Under the pieces are notes generated by a model. It made no database searches. It saw only the letters and a program-made list of their open reading frames with translations, and was not told where the DNA came from. This document shows, one piece after another, positions 6,784-6,852 of a stretch of 6,852 nt of DNA. Numbering within the stretch: the stretch's first letter is position 1; each line of letters begins with the position of its first letter. The translations under genes were made by a program, and so were the position numbers. Origin of the DNA: Bacteroidota bacterium (lineage in GTDB: Bacteria > Bacteroidota > Bacteroidia > Flavobacteriales > Flavobacteriaceae); the NCBI GenBank assembly GCA_023457535.1, contig JAEWLN010000201.1, positions 1-6,852 on the forward strand. The letters run 5' to 3'.

Positions 6784-6810
6784 TGTTCCAACCGTTAACC
6801 CCTGTTCCAA
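6784..6810 (+). repeat. 8-bp direct repeat TGTTCCAA before the last gene
   Basis: TGTTCCAA occurs at 6784-6791 and again at 6803-6810, 19 bp apart from start to start, close to two helical turns. The second copy touches the ATG at 6811. Between them is the palindrome GTTAAC (6794-6799). The pair could bind a regulator, but two 8-mers this close could also be chance. Confidence 0.35.
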
Positions 6811-6852
6811 ATGAAAGTAAAAGTAGGCATTATCGCGCTCTTAGCCGTGTTG
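6811..6852 (+). CDS. Start of a gene for a probable exported or membrane protein (truncated by window end)
   Basis: Only 14 codons are visible: ATG at 6811, reading MKVKVGIIALLAVL. Two lysines followed by an unbroken hydrophobic run is what the start of a signal peptide or first membrane helix looks like. The frame is open to the end of the window. It lies 141 bp after tadA on the same strand, behind an A/T-rich stretch and a leader with repeats, which suggests its own regulation. There is no Shine-Dalgarno sequence at the usual distance. The family cannot be named from this fragment. Confidence 0.55.
   Translation, partial: MKVKVGIIALLAVL

Overview
The window looks like ordinary chromosomal DNA from a member of the Bacteroidota, most likely the family Flavobacteriaceae and close to Flavobacterium. 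Three things point there: the promoter -7 box TAnnTTTG in front of several genes, no Shine-Dalgarno sequence before any visible start codon, and a secreted protease ending in a type IX secretion (T9SS) sorting domain. A DUF3078 outer-membrane protein next to dxs also fits. GC content, judged by eye from a few lines, is about half, which is high for Flavobacterium.

Layout. (1) The 3' end of a plus-strand HD-domain dNTP triphosphohydrolase gene (dgt-like) runs in from the left edge and stops at 581. (2) A 74-bp gap holds a complete Bacteroidota promoter for a 900-residue secreted fungalysin-like (M36) metalloprotease at 656-3358, which ends at a strong intrinsic terminator (3378-3406). (3) Converging on that terminator is a minus-strand pair read from right to left: dxs (4425-6188), then a DUF3078 outer-membrane protein gene (3414-4388), 36 bp apart and probably one operon. 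(4) Divergent from dxs across only 37 bp is tadA (6226-6669). Each of these two genes has a TAnnTTTG box ending 4 nt before its ATG, so both are probably transcribed as leaderless or near-leaderless mRNAs. (5) The last 183 bp hold a non-coding stretch with two inverted repeats and an 8-bp direct repeat, then the first 14 codons of a gene that begins like a signal peptide.

Roles. The products are mostly unconnected: dNTP pool control (Dgt), the first step of MEP-pathway isoprenoid synthesis (DXS), tRNA wobble adenosine deamination (TadA), extracellular proteolysis (M36/T9SS) and an uncharacterised outer-membrane barrel. I do not see a mobile element, CRISPR array, RNA gene, phage gene or defence system. 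I found no convincing new system. The points most worth a second look are the symmetric leaderless divergent promoter, the dxs/DUF3078 linkage, and the repeat-rich leader before the last gene.
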